A DNA stretch of 54,036 bases from an uncultured Bacteroidaceae bacterium (GTDB lineage Bacteria > Bacteroidota > Bacteroidia > Bacteroidales > Bacteroidaceae), in assembly GCA_905236065.1 (NCBI GenBank), contig CAJONZ010000086.1, positions 1 through 54,036 on the forward strand, in the 5' to 3' direction. Shown here in pieces: positions 22,802 to 31,938 of this stretch. Under the pieces are notes generated by a model. That model worked only from the letters and a program-made list of their open reading frames with translations. It had not been told where the DNA came from and searched no databases. Numbering within the stretch: the stretch's first letter is position 1; each line of letters opens with the position of its first letter. A program made the translations under genes and the position numbers.

Positions 22802-25800
22802 TTATTTGAACCAGACTTTTCGTCCTTTCACGAGGTAGAGGCCACGAGTGGGTGCAGTGACGGGACGGCCCGTGAGGTCGTAAATGACGGTCGGGGTGGA
22901 CTGACCGCCGGCCAGCGTGGGCAGGTCGATGCCTGTGGCGGCTGGGAAGTCAATGGGGATGAAGGTGCGCTGTTTGGCACCGGAAGTCTGCGTGATGGTA
23001 GCCTCGAAGGGACGGACGGCACGCTGGCCACGCACGAAGACGCCGCCAGGCATGTAGCCTTGATAAACGGTGTCGTTAATGGCGAAGAGCTGTGCAGCAT
23101 CGGTCAGGGCTATGTCCTTGTAGGTGGGGGTGAGCATCATGCTGCTGCCTTCGCTGCTGGTGGCATCCTGCGAGAGGTGGAGCATCTGGTCAGTGGCACG
23201 GAAGGTGACGTCGCCCGTGATGTTGTACTCCGGCTGGTATTCCTCACTGTTAGGCATGGCGATGAGGTAAGGCCTGTTTGCCTGAATGGCATTGGCAAGC
23301 TGGAAGCCGTCGGCGGTGAGCTCGGCTAACCAGAAGTAGGCATCAGCGGGAAGTGAGGAGCCGAAGGGTGCAAGGGTGCGACCGTCTGCGGTCGTCATTT
23401 CGGCGACATTGAAAGGCAGTACCAAGGTTTCCCAACCGCTGCTCTTACCGATGCGTGTCGATTTGTTGAAGTTACGGGTGTATTCAATGGATTTCACGTA
23501 GTATTCTCCCTCCGTGGAGCCAAAGCCCGTGACGTAGGGTGAGCGGTCGGTCAACACGACCTTGTCGGCCACGCCGCCGATGAAGACATTGGTCGGCACA
23601 GTGAGGAGGGTGTCGCCGTATGCGTTGATGACGACGGTTCTCGCTGGCATTCTCACCATCACGTTCGGATTGAATTCGGCCTTCTGCATTTCCTCGATGG
23701 GCAAAGTCGTTTCACAAACCACGACATCCAGCAACTTGGGGGCGTTCTGGCGCGTGATGTATGGGAGGATGCGCTCTGAACAACGCTTTGGAATGCGCAG
23801 AGCCTCGACGTTGGCCCAGTCAATCTGATTGGCGGCATTGACAAAGGCTGAGTCGCTGAGGTTGTGCCAGTCGATGCCCATGCTGCCCAAATCGACGGTC
23901 TGGATGCCAGAGTTGACAATTTCCTCGTAAGGAATGACGGGAGCCACGTATTCCTCGATTTGCCAAAGGGCATTGTCAGCAGTAAGGGCCTTGTTGGCAT
24001 AGACGGAGGAACCGTCGGTGAGTTTGTCTGTTCCAAACAATCCGTTGGCACCTTGAATGGTGTAGCCATCGGGGAGTACATTGAAGCGGAGTTGGTATGC
24101 CTCTCCCATGTTGGTGGTTGCCGAAAGCGTCCATGAGTCAGTGCCTGCCTTCATGATGTAGCGTCCCTGTTCGTTGGAAAGGATGTAGGTGGAATCATCC
24201 ACAGCCGTGAAGAACAAAGGTTCCTTCTCAATGCTGATTGCAACCCGCTCGGTCCTGATTTCAAGATACATGCCTGAATTCAGATTCTTGATGAGATAGC
24301 CCGTTCCGGCCTTTGGAAGAATCTGGGCACTGCGCACGTTGGCCAGAAGGGCGTTGATGAGTGTAATGCTCCCAGCGTTGTTGATGCCTGCCAAGGCGGC
24401 GTTGATGGCCGAATCGGGGTATTGGAAGAGATTGTTGCCGACGGGCAGGGACTCCACTTCGGCCTTTGCCCTCATCCGTACCACGTCAAGGTCGGAAGTC
24501 TGTCGGCTTACTTCGTAGAGTGCAAAGCCGTCGAAGCTGCTGCCTTGGTTCCAGCCCATGCGAACACCCACGTAGGGATTGCCATCGGCGGCAGTGAAGA
24601 CATACTCGGTCTGCGTCCACTGGCCTCCCGTGTTTTCCGCTTGCCACTCAAATGCTTTCAGCACACCATTCTCAGTCGTGGAGTCAGCCATCTGGAAGAG
24701 GGCATTGTAAGCATAGTTCTCAGAAGCGGGAGCATTGCCGTTGGTATAGGCTGTGAAGTAGTATTGCTTGCCTGGCTCAACGGCCACAGCCTGTCGGATG
24801 GTGTTCACGGAGCCTACGCCTGCACCATTGGTCGTGAGGTAGGGGCCGCCATCAAAGCCACCCGTGGTGTTATAAGTGAAGTTGCTGAGGACGGCATCGG
24901 TCATGTAACCGATGGTTTTCCATCCATAGACTCCACTATCGAACGAACCGTTCACAAACAGGTTGCCGCTAACTTGCTTATACTCGATGCCATCAACTGT
25001 GAAGTACAGTGATGAGAAGCCAACCCAGTTGATGCCCATAAAGGTGCCGCCGGTATAGGTAACCAGCACTTCCTCTTCGACACCTTCTTCAGCCGGCTTC
25101 ACGAGTTGAACATCAGTGAAAGAGATAGTTTCGTATGTGTATTCCGGACGCAGGGCTACGGGATAGTCGCTTTCGCCCAACGGGAGGTAGAAGGTGGCAC
25201 CGGACACGCTGTGTGCTGTCGGCGAACTGGCTGTCTGTGGTGCATTGACTTCGTCGCCATAGACATAGGCTTTCACTTTCACTCTGACATCGTCCTCTGA
25301 CAGACCGTTCTCCTGTAGGTTTTCAGCCTTGAAGTTCACTTTCACGGTCGAACCGGCAGGGAGGAAGTTGGGATAGCTACTCGTACCACTCTCAACATTG
25401 AAGGTGGGTGCGTTCAGGACAATCGTGTTGGTTGGGGTGACAACCGTGTCGGGTGTTTCCTGTGTGTCAATCGTTACGCGGTCGATGAAGAGGTGGGGCA
25501 TACTGCTGGAACCAGCGTTGCCAGCTTGATAACCCAGCGAGATGATGACGTCACGGGATTCGGGCAGGGTGATGGAGAAGGTCTCGGTGGTCCACTGGCC
25601 TACGGGGTAGTTGGTGGTGGTGGCATACGCTCCGTCCAAATCGAAGCCGAAGAGGTTTTTGGTGATGGTACCTGTTCCGCCGGCATTGTAGATGTCAATA
25701 CTCAGCGTGTGAGAACCTGCTGGCAAGGCGACGGCCTGAGTGTATTGCGTCGTACCAGCCCATACGGCCAAAAGACCGAGAGCCTGACCAGCCTGGCCGT

Positions 25801-28552
25801 CAGGGCCTGTCGTTGGTGGGAGGTAACCTTCGCCACCCAGGAAAGCACTGGAGCCATATTGGAAGGTACCAGCAGCATGGGTATCGCCATACTCCTTGAT
25901 GGTCCAACCCGTAACAGGCTGACATTGAGATTTGTCACCTGAACCTGTCACATCCTTTTGGTAGGTCCTGATTCCAACCGTTTCGGGTGTATCGACCATG
26001 AAGTTGGCATTGACGAGCCCATCGGGAGCGTCGGCCTCAACAGTGGTCACTTCGATGGAATAGATGTAGCGGGTTGCGGGTGCAGTGAATACGAGCACGT
26101 CGGCGTTGCCAGTCCAGATGCCTTCGGTGTAAGTGCCGGAACTGGCCTCAAGACTGTTGGCTGTAGTCTGAAACACGATGGTGACACCTGTGATGGCACG
26201 ACCTTCAGCAGCAGTCAGATTGATGGTTGCGTTTTTGAAAAGGTTGAGGGTATTGCCCTTGCTGCCTACCCAGAAGTATCGGGAGGGGGTGGATGCACCT
26301 TCGGGGTCAACGACGCTGAAGGTGACGCCGGCCTTGGTCACGGCCTTGCCAGTCATGTCACCAGCGTGGAGGCTTTCGTCGTCACCAGCCTGTCCAATGG
26401 CAAGATCCATATTGTTGTTCTCAAAGTCGAAGAAGGCTACGACGGTCTGAGCGGTATCAGTGGGCAGCTCGCCAGAGGAACGGAATTGGGGATTGGTGAA
26501 GCTCATCCATTGGTGGGGGGCAGTGGCCGTACCGCCAATGGTGAAATGGGTCGGAGTCTCTCCGTCAGATGAGAACTCCACGTAGCGGTATTCCCAGCCA
26601 CGTCCATTGCCGCTGTTGGCGTAGGTGGCAGAAGGAGAGGTAGTGGCCACGCCATTGACATCCACACCGTAGCCGACATCACCTTTGGAGGGGAAGATGA
26701 CTTTCTTGTCGTTCACCTGAAGGTATGCCTCAATGTCACTGCCAGAAGAGGAACGCCCTGCCATGCAAATGACATATTTGCCCGCCGGGAATACAACGTC
26801 CGTCGTCAAACTATTTGTCCAGGAGCTTTGGAGCCATTGATCACCGGTCTGCTCGTAATAGACGGAGGTAGAGGTGCCGTCCCAGTGCTGGCCGCTGTTT
26901 GGAACCATATCACCTGCCCATAGAGCAAGCCCGGCAACGTTGCCGGAGACATCCTGCGGATAGGCGGCCAGGATTTTCTCGTAATTCTTCACGGCGGAAG
27001 CGGAAATCACGGCGGAAGTTGCCGCCTCGATGGCCTCACGGGCTGCCTCTATCTCGCTTGCTGTTGACGGTATCTCTGCGTCAATCAGCTGCTGCAATGC
27101 GGCAATCTCGTCAACGGCAGCAGCGTTGGCCTCGTCGGCAATGACAGCCTTGGCATTCTCCACGGCTACGTTGTATCTTGCCAATGCAGAGTCGGTGGTA
27201 GCTCCGCCGGCATCGCCGTAGTAAGTAAGGGTGAAGTTGTCGAAGATGGCCCAGTCGGCATTGATGGTGATGGATTTCTGCACACCGATGGTCAGCAAAC
27301 CATCGTCAAGAACTTCGGCCATGACAGAGTTGTATTGGCTATTGGGCTTGTAATAACCTGCATCGAACCAGGTTTTGGCAGACTCCATCGTGTTGGGAGC
27401 ATAGTAGCCGTCGGGCATTGTCGTGCTGCCGTTGCCAAGGTTTTCCTTCACCCGCCCGTCGCTTAGGCACATAATGGGTGCGGTAACCTCGGTGTTGCTG
27501 CTGTTGGTGGCAAAAATCTTAGCATTGAACCACGGGGATGTTTGCAAAACATTAACTTCATAGTCTTCAGCTGCTGTTCCTTGCCGATAGAAGCCCTGCA
27601 CCGAAACACGGTAGGTTCCGGCAGGCAACCCGGTCAATGACTGATAGATATGGAAATTCTTCATGTAACACTCTGCGTTTTCGTATGCTGAGGAAACGGT
27701 GAATCCGTCCGACCAGCCCGCAGTGCTGCCACCGGCAAAGTCGGGATTTGTAATGCGGTCGGTGTAGTCAACTCCCTCGCCGAGCGAGATACCACCAAAC
27801 TGATACTGATAGACAATGTCTTTGGCATTAGCCAGCGCAGCGTTCAGTTCGTCGAGCGTCGAACTGGTGTTGTTATAGACTGCCTTTGGCGCAGAGAGGT
27901 CGATGCCGGGGAAGTTTGCCTCTGAGGCACTGATGTAGTTGCCTAAAGTCAGGGCGGCATTGTAGGTAGCAAGCTCTGACCGCCAGTCCCGGTAATCTGA
28001 CTCAGAAACGAATGCCCATGTGGTGTAAGCATTGCCCGACATTATAGGCTGGTTGTTCTCGCCCATAATCGTGTAGTCGAGCAGATACAGACGGTCATCA
28101 CCGGCAGTGCCGTCATAATACTCTGTGGCACCTAATTTGCTAGTACCTACAGCCGAATTGGTAATCTCATACGTGTTTTCGCCCAGCGCAGAGAAAACCC
28201 ACTGATCCCAGTTGGCACCTGCGTTGTTATCAACCCAAATGGACTGGGGGTTATCGCAGAAAGTGGCCTTCCACGCTCCTTGCGTCTCGACAGAGTCGAT
28301 AATGGCCCATGCGCCCTCATCAAACTGGAAAACGAGCTTCAGTTTATAACCTTTCGTGACTGAAAGCGACGCTCGTGTGCTCCATTCGTTGGAGCCCAGG
28401 AAATAGCCGCCAAACTCTACGTTGTAGAGGTACATCACGGTCTCCCCGTCCTGTGGCATTGGTGAAAAGGCTGGCACGGGCTTGGTCCACTGTGCCAATG
28501 CTGACAGGCAGCATAGGGCACAGGCTGCAATGAGTGAGAGTGTCTTTTTCAT
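22802..28552 (-). CDS. Giant multidomain secreted surface protein (1916 residues)
   Basis: Signal peptide at 1-21 (LCCLSALAQ). Visible organisation: an N-terminal RICIN/lectin-like beta region (about 30-190); a jelly-roll-like module (ITNPDFAGGSTAGWSDGF, about 265-440); a helical FIVAR-like spacer (about 450-520, Ala/Glu-rich); another beta module with WDGTSTSVYYEQTGD; the module shared with the protein at 20252 (about 704-842); further carbohydrate-binding-like modules (VNANFMVDTPETVG, and FVNGSFDSGVYGWKTIGYMTD); and a tail ending TVIYDLTGRPVTAPTRGLYLVKGRKVWFK, a sorting-like C-terminus. No catalytic domain is recognisable. It is probably a cell-surface or secreted binding protein exported by type IX secretion (inference). 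Confidence 0.8.
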   Translation of the reverse strand: MKKTLSLIAACALCCLSALAQWTKPVPAFSPMPQDGETVMYLYNVEFGGYFLGSNEWSTRASLSVTKGYKLKLVFQFDEGAWAIIDSVETQGAWKATFCDNPQSIWVDNNAGANWDQWVFSALGENTYEITNSAVGTSKLGATEYYDGTAGDDRLYLLDYTIMGENNQPIMSGNAYTTWAFVSESDYRDWRSELATYNAALTLGNYISASEANFPGIDLSAPKAVYNNTSSTLDELNAALANAKDIVYQYQFGGISLGEGVDYTDRITNPDFAGGSTAGWSDGFTVSSAYENAECYMKNFHIYQSLTGLPAGTYRVSVQGFYRQGTAAEDYEVNVLQTSPWFNAKIFATNSSNTEVTAPIMCLSDGRVKENLGNGSTTMPDGYYAPNTMESAKTWFDAGYYKPNSQYNSVMAEVLDDGLLTIGVQKSITINADWAIFDNFTLTYYGDAGGATTDSALARYNVAVENAKAVIADEANAAAVDEIAALQQLIDAEIPSTASEIEAAREAIEAATSAVISASAVKNYEKILAAYPQDVSGNVAGLALWAGDMVPNSGQHWDGTSTSVYYEQTGDQWLQSSWTNSLTTDVVFPAGKYVICMAGRSSSGSDIEAYLQVNDKKVIFPSKGDVGYGVDVNGVATTSPSATYANSGNGRGWEYRYVEFSSDGETPTHFTIGGTATAPHQWMSFTNPQFRSSGELPTDTAQTVVAFFDFENNNMDLAIGQAGDDESLHAGDMTGKAVTKAGVTFSVVDPEGASTPSRYFWVGSKGNTLNLFKNATINLTAAEGRAITGVTIVFQTTANSLEASSGTYTEGIWTGNADVLVFTAPATRYIYSIEVTTVEADAPDGLVNANFMVDTPETVGIRTYQKDVTGSGDKSQCQPVTGWTIKEYGDTHAAGTFQYGSSAFLGGEGYLPPTTGPDGQAGQALGLLAVWAGTTQYTQAVALPAGSHTLSIDIYNAGGTGTITKNLFGFDLDGAYATTTNYPVGQWTTETFSITLPESRDVIISLGYQAGNAGSSSMPHLFIDRVTIDTQETPDTVVTPTNTIVLNAPTFNVESGTSSYPNFLPAGSTVKVNFKAENLQENGLSEDDVRVKVKAYVYGDEVNAPQTASSPTAHSVSGATFYLPLGESDYPVALRPEYTYETISFTDVQLVKPAEEGVEEEVLVTYTGGTFMGINWVGFSSLYFTVDGIEYKQVSGNLFVNGSFDSGVYGWKTIGYMTDAVLSNFTYNTTGGFDGGPYLTTNGAGVGSVNTIRQAVAVEPGKQYYFTAYTNGNAPASENYAYNALFQMADSTTENGVLKAFEWQAENTGGQWTQTEYVFTAADGNPYVGVRMGWNQGSSFDGFALYEVSRQTSDLDVVRMRAKAEVESLPVGNNLFQYPDSAINAALAGINNAGSITLINALLANVRSAQILPKAGTGYLIKNLNSGMYLEIRTERVAISIEKEPLFFTAVDDSTYILSNEQGRYIMKAGTDSWTLSATTNMGEAYQLRFNVLPDGYTIQGANGLFGTDKLTDGSSVYANKALTADNALWQIEEYVAPVIPYEEIVNSGIQTVDLGSMGIDWHNLSDSAFVNAANQIDWANVEALRIPKRCSERILPYITRQNAPKLLDVVVCETTLPIEEMQKAEFNPNVMVRMPARTVVINAYGDTLLTVPTNVFIGGVADKVVLTDRSPYVTGFGSTEGEYYVKSIEYTRNFNKSTRIGKSSGWETLVLPFNVAEMTTADGRTLAPFGSSLPADAYFWLAELTADGFQLANAIQANRPYLIAMPNSEEYQPEYNITGDVTFRATDQMLHLSQDATSSEGSSMMLTPTYKDIALTDAAQLFAINDTVYQGYMPGGVFVRGQRAVRPFEATITQTSGAKQRTFIPIDFPAATGIDLPTLAGGQSTPTVIYDLTGRPVTAPTRGLYLVKGRKVWFK
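26024..26440 (-). repeat. Module copy 2 (inverted with respect to 21738-22140)
   Basis: Second copy of the FFDFENNNMDLAIGQAGDDE module, inside the giant protein gene and in the same reading frame relation to the module as copy 1. Confidence 0.85.
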
Positions 28553-28603
28553 AAGTATCTATATTTTTCAAAGTGTTTTCTACGGATTCAGGCGTATTGG
28601 GGG

Positions 28604-28611
28604 CAAAGATA
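28604..28611 (-). promoter_or_regulatory. -7 promoter element of the giant protein gene
   Basis: Minus-strand TATCTTTG matches TAnnTTTG, 52 bases upstream of the ATG at 28552; divergent from the thyA promoter. Confidence 0.55.
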
Positions 28612-28654
28612 AAACAATTCTTCCATAAAAAAGCGTTTCTGCGAAAAAAAGTTT

Positions 28655-28662
28655 TACCTTTG
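28655..28662 (+). promoter_or_regulatory. -7 promoter element of thyA
   Basis: TACCTTTG matches TAnnTTTG and ends 25 bases before the chosen thyA start. Confidence 0.6.
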
Positions 28663-28686
28663 CACAAAAATTCACAGAAAAGACCC

Positions 28687-29484
28687 ATGAAACAATATCT
28701 TGACCTGCTCAATCGCATCCTGACGGAAGGAGTGCAGAAGGGAGATCGCACGGGCACGGGAACTATCTCCGTGTTTGGTAATCAGATGCGTTTCAACCTG
28801 GAAGAAGGTTTCCCCTTGTTGACCACCAAAAAGCTGCACCTCAAGAGCATCATCTACGAGTTGCTATGGTTTCTGCAAGGAAACACCAACGCCCACTGGC
28901 TGCAAGAACGAGGTGTGCGCATCTGGAACGAATGGGCAGACCCCGAGACGGGCGACCTGGGACACATTTACGGCTACCAGTGGCGCAGCTGGCCTGACTA
29001 CAATGGCGGACACATCGACCAAATCACACAGGTCATCGACCAAATCAAGAACAATCCCAACTCACGGCGCATGATTGTCAGCGCATGGAACGTGGCCGAC
29101 ATCGACAACATGAACCTGCCACCTTGCCACATTCTCTTCCAGTTTTACGTGGCCGACGGACGACTCAGCTGTCTGCTCTATCAGCGCAGTGCCGACACCT
29201 TCTTAGGCGTTCCGTTCAACATTGCCAGCTATGCCCTGCTCACGATGATGGTGGCACAGGTGACCGGACTGAAACCCGGCGATTTCGTCTATACCACTGG
29301 CGACACCCACCTCTACCTCGACCACATCGAGCAGGCCAAGTTGCAACTGACCCGCGAGCCTCGTCCCCTGCCCAAGATGCACATCAATCCCGAGGTAAAA
29401 AACATTTTCGACTTCCAATACGAGGATTTCACGCTGACCGACTACCATCCCCACGACCATATCAAAGCAAAGGTCAGCGTATAA
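28687..29484 (+). CDS. thyA: Thymidylate synthase
   Basis: Methylates dUMP to dTMP with 5,10-methylene-THF, yielding dihydrofolate. 265 residues, the normal ThyA length. The catalytic cysteine is Cys147 in [21 protein letters not shown] near the N-terminus binds phosphate, and [21 protein letters not shown] and [12 protein letters not shown] are conserved. I chose the ATG at 28687 (MKQYLDLLN); an upstream in-frame start at 28573 would lie before the promoter and add a lysine-rich, non-conserved segment. folA follows 7 bases later, so the enzyme making dihydrofolate and the one reducing it are co-transcribed. Confidence 0.96.
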   Translation: MKQYLDLLNRILTEGVQKGDRTGTGTISVFGNQMRFNLEEGFPLLTTKKLHLKSIIYELLWFLQGNTNAHWLQERGVRIWNEWADPETGDLGHIYGYQWRSWPDYNGGHIDQITQVIDQIKNNPNSRRMIVSAWNVADIDNMNLPPCHILFQFYVADGRLSCLLYQRSADTFLGVPFNIASYALLTMMVAQVTGLKPGDFVYTTGDTHLYLDHIEQAKLQLTREPRPLPKMHINPEVKNIFDFQYEDFTLTDYHPHDHIKAKVSV

Positions 29485-29491
29485 CGTTTAT

Positions 29492-30034
29492 ATGAACCAT
29501 CTTTCCATCATCGTGGCCATCGCCCAAAACCGCGCCATCGGCCACAAGAACAAACTTATCTACTGGCTGCCCAACGACCTGAAACGCTTTAAGTCCCTCA
29601 CCACGGGCAACACCATCGTCATGGGGCGGAAAACGTTTGAAAGCCTGCCGAAAGGCGCCCTACCCAACCGCCGCAACATCGTGGTTTCCCGCACGGCAAA
29701 GCCCGACGCTTTCCCCGGTGCGGAGTGCTACCCCTCGTTGGAAGCAGCCCTGAAAGCTGCCCAGAGCGGCTATATATATAATAATGTGGAAAGCTCCGAG
29801 GTTTTCATCATTGGCGGAGCCTCCATCTATGAGCAGGCCCTTCCCTTGGCCGACCGCCTTTGCCTTACGTTCGTGCATGACACGCCCGCCGAGGCCGACA
29901 CCTTCTTCCCCGAATATAACCCTGCGGAGTGGGAAGAGACGTTCCGGGAAGACCATGAGGCGGACGAAAAGCACGAACACAGCTACTCCTTCATCGACTT
30001 ATGCAGACACCAGCCGACTTTGAAAGACTCCTGA
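29492..30034 (+). CDS. folA: Dihydrofolate reductase
   Basis: Reduces the dihydrofolate produced by ThyA to tetrahydrofolate with NADPH. The 180-residue protein shows the family pattern: SIIVAIAQNRAIGHKNKLIYWLPNDLKRFK (the substrate-site acid is the Asp in LPNDL), GNTIVMGRKTFESLP, NIVVSR and VFIIGGASIYEQAL. Its last 34 bases overlap the start of the next gene in another frame, giving a translationally coupled trio thyA-folA-methyltransferase. Confidence 0.95.
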   Translation: MNHLSIIVAIAQNRAIGHKNKLIYWLPNDLKRFKSLTTGNTIVMGRKTFESLPKGALPNRRNIVVSRTAKPDAFPGAECYPSLEAALKAAQSGYIYNNVESSEVFIIGGASIYEQALPLADRLCLTFVHDTPAEADTFFPEYNPAEWEETFREDHEADEKHEHSYSFIDLCRHQPTLKDS

Positions 30035-31215
30035 GCGAGCAACTGGGTGCCGAGGAATACCAAGCCCTGGCCCGTGCGCTTGACGAGGAGCCCGTCACCA
30101 GCATACGCCTGAATCGGGGCAAGCCCGAAAACCTCTTTGCAGATGCCGTCCGGGTACCGTGGTGCGAGGAGGGCCGCTACCTGACGGAACGTCCGTCGTT
30201 CACCCTCGACCCCTTGCTCCATGCCGGATGCTACTACGTGCAGGAAGCCTCGTCCATGTTTCTGAGCCACCTGCTCAAGACCTACCTGCCCGTCCTCTTG
30301 CAAGCGTCCGAGGCTCCCGTATGCCTGGACCTTTGTGCCGCCCCTGGCGGAAAATCCACGCTGCTGTTAAACGAACTTCCCCCCGACGCAACGCTCTTTG
30401 CCAACGAGCCCATCCGTCAGCGGGCCAACATCCTGCGCGAAAACATCATCAAATGGGGCCATCCCAATGCCATCGTCACCAGCAACTACGCCGCCGACTT
30501 CCAGTTTTTGGGCGAGGCTTTCGACCTCATCCTCTGCGACGCCCCCTGCTCTGGCGAGGGCATGTTCCGCAAGGATCCTGAAAGCATTCAGGAATGGAGC
30601 CTGCAAAACGTGGAGATGTGTTGGAGACGCCAGCGGGAGATTGCCCAGGACATCTGGCCGACCCTGCGAAGTGGCGGACTCTTCATCTACTCCACCTGCA
30701 CCTACAACCACTTCGAGGACGAGGACAACGTGGCATGGATGGCCGAGACATTCGGTGCCGACATCCTGCCGCTCCAAGCACCGGAGGAATGGGGCATCAA
30801 AAACGGACATTTCTTTCCCCACCACACGCGGGGCGAAGGTTTCTACATCGCCATCCTGCAGAAACACGGCGACGGGAAGCGTAAGGCCATCGACCTCAAG
30901 AAAATGCGGAAACGGCTCAACGTCCTGCTCGAAGGCATCGAACCCGGACGCATTGTTGACAAAAAAGGCACCGTCGAGCCCAGCCACTCACAGGCCATGG
31001 ACATCCATGCCGACTCTGGCCAGTGGCCCACCGTCGAACTCAGTCTTGAAGAGGCACTGGACTACCTCCGCACCGAGGCGCTCCACCTGCCACCCTCCAC
31101 GCCACGCGGCTACGTTCTCCTCACCTATCGCCAACATCCCCTCGGATTTTGCAAAAATATTGGTAACCGAGCAAATAATCTTTACCCTACAGCGTGGAGA
31201 ATCAGAAAAAAATAA
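30001..31215 (+). CDS. RsmF-like 16S rRNA m5C methyltransferase (NOL1/NOP2/Sun family)
   Basis: A 404-residue S-adenosylmethionine-dependent RNA cytosine-C5 methyltransferase. Motifs: LDLCAAPGGKSTLL (SAM-binding motif I), CDAPCSGEGMFRKDP (motif IV with one active-site cysteine) and YSTCTYNHFEDED (motif VI with the second, catalytic cysteine). A C-terminal extension (about 300-404), with PTVELSLEEALDYL and RGYVLLTYRQHPLGFCK, resembles the RsmF/YebU PUA-like end, so RsmF-type activity on 16S rRNA is likely. The ATG at 30001 overlaps folA by 34 bases. A terminator follows at 31235-31262. Confidence 0.9.
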   Translation: MQTPADFERLLSEQLGAEEYQALARALDEEPVTSIRLNRGKPENLFADAVRVPWCEEGRYLTERPSFTLDPLLHAGCYYVQEASSMFLSHLLKTYLPVLLQASEAPVCLDLCAAPGGKSTLLLNELPPDATLFANEPIRQRANILRENIIKWGHPNAIVTSNYAADFQFLGEAFDLILCDAPCSGEGMFRKDPESIQEWSLQNVEMCWRRQREIAQDIWPTLRSGGLFIYSTCTYNHFEDEDNVAWMAETFGADILPLQAPEEWGIKNGHFFPHHTRGEGFYIAILQKHGDGKRKAIDLKKMRKRLNVLLEGIEPGRIVDKKGTVEPSHSQAMDIHADSGQWPTVELSLEEALDYLRTEALHLPPSTPRGYVLLTYRQHPLGFCKNIGNRANNLYPTAWRIRKK

Positions 31216-31216
31216 C

Positions 31217-31224
31217 TAACTTTG
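31217..31224 (+). promoter_or_regulatory. -7 promoter element ahead of the conserved unknown gene
   Basis: TAACTTTG matches TAnnTTTG. If used, transcription starts near 31229, just before the terminator-like hairpin at 31235-31262, which would then lie in the leader of the next gene. Confidence 0.45.
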
Positions 31225-31234
31225 CACGCCCAAC

Positions 31235-31262
31235 ATGAAAAAAAGGGGCTTTTCATTTTTTT
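31235..31262 (+). terminator. Terminator of the thyA unit, or attenuator of the next gene
   Basis: ATGAAAA / TTTTCAT stem around an AAAGGGGC loop, followed by seven Ts. It can end the thyA-folA-methyltransferase transcript. Confidence 0.6.
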
Positions 31263-31275
31263 CAATATTTTATTC

Positions 31276-31836
31276 ATGAATCTTTTTATCAGATATTTTG
31301 ACCACGAAACGCTTGCCCACAACGTCAACGAGGCTATCGCATTTCTGGGTTCTATCAACGAGATTAAACTGGACGGCACAGTCCCTGGCCGCATTGCCAA
31401 CTTCCTTTCCTCTACCAACAACTACCCCTTCCGTCTGAAGATAAGCTACAGCAACTACGTGCTCTTCCTCAAGACGGAGGCCGAGACCATCGAGGAGTTC
31501 CACCAACTTGAACAGAAAAACAAGGAGGCCAAGGCCGAAGGAAAAGCCATGACGCCTGCCGACAAGAAGCGCAGCCAAATGGAGGCACTCAACGAGAACC
31601 ATCCCGGATGGTACGAAGGCAGCCTCACCTTCAAGCGCGTCGTTGTCGATAAAATCACCAACAAATGCAAGTATATCGACACGCCGTTCACGGTACGCTG
31701 CAAGGCTGAAAGCGCCATGGACTGCTACAACCGCATCGTCAGTCACCTGAAGAACCGTCAAGAGATTGACCCTCGCAGCCAGTACCCCAGTGCCCGCAGC
31801 AACAACTTCGCGTTCAAATTCATCAGCGAATCATAA
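31276..31836 (+). CDS. Conserved Bacteroidetes-type protein of unknown function
   Basis: A 186-residue soluble protein without signal peptide or membrane segment. It has an N-terminal alpha/beta part (MNLFIRYFDHETLAHNVNEAIAFLGSI), a middle charged stretch (EQKNKEAKAEGKAMTPADKKRSQM) and a C-terminal beta-rich part. I do not recognise the domain. The ATG at 31276 was chosen because the upstream extension is encoded by the T-rich terminator region. A perfect hairpin at 31840-31871 follows directly after the stop codon. Confidence 0.75.
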   Translation: MNLFIRYFDHETLAHNVNEAIAFLGSINEIKLDGTVPGRIANFLSSTNNYPFRLKISYSNYVLFLKTEAETIEEFHQLEQKNKEAKAEGKAMTPADKKRSQMEALNENHPGWYEGSLTFKRVVVDKITNKCKYIDTPFTVRCKAESAMDCYNRIVSHLKNRQEIDPRSQYPSARSNNFAFKFISES

Positions 31837-31839
31837 GAA

Positions 31840-31883
31840 AATCCTATGGCAGCACGTGTTGCCATAGGATTATTTGATTTTTC
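31840..31883. terminator. Intrinsic terminator between convergent genes
   Basis: A 12-bp perfect stem (AATCCTATGGCA / TGCCATAGGATT) with an 8-base loop, followed by ATTTGATTTTT on the plus strand; the minus strand also has a short T run. Confidence 0.75.
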
Positions 31884-31888
31884 AGTCC

Positions 31889-31938
31889 ACCCTCTCCCCC
31901 TTTCCCCTCTCTCCTATAGGGGGAAGGTTAGGAGGGGG
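31889..31938. repeat. G/C-tract intergenic repeat, second copy
   Basis: Pyrimidine-rich half (CTCTCCCCCTTTCCCCTCT) facing a purine-rich half (GGGGGAAGGTTAGGAGGGGG), similar to the element at 4160-4265. It abuts the stop codon of the PorE-like gene. Confidence 0.5.

Noticed and set aside
22565-22809. Short plus-strand frames overlapping the FMN-binding gene end
   Set aside because: Out of frame with the real gene and running into the bidirectional terminator.
31235-31279. Phe-rich 14-codon leader peptide similar to the pheA leader
   Set aside because: The frame begins inside the terminator hairpin and gains its Phe codons from the U-tract itself; the downstream gene is not an amino-acid biosynthesis gene.
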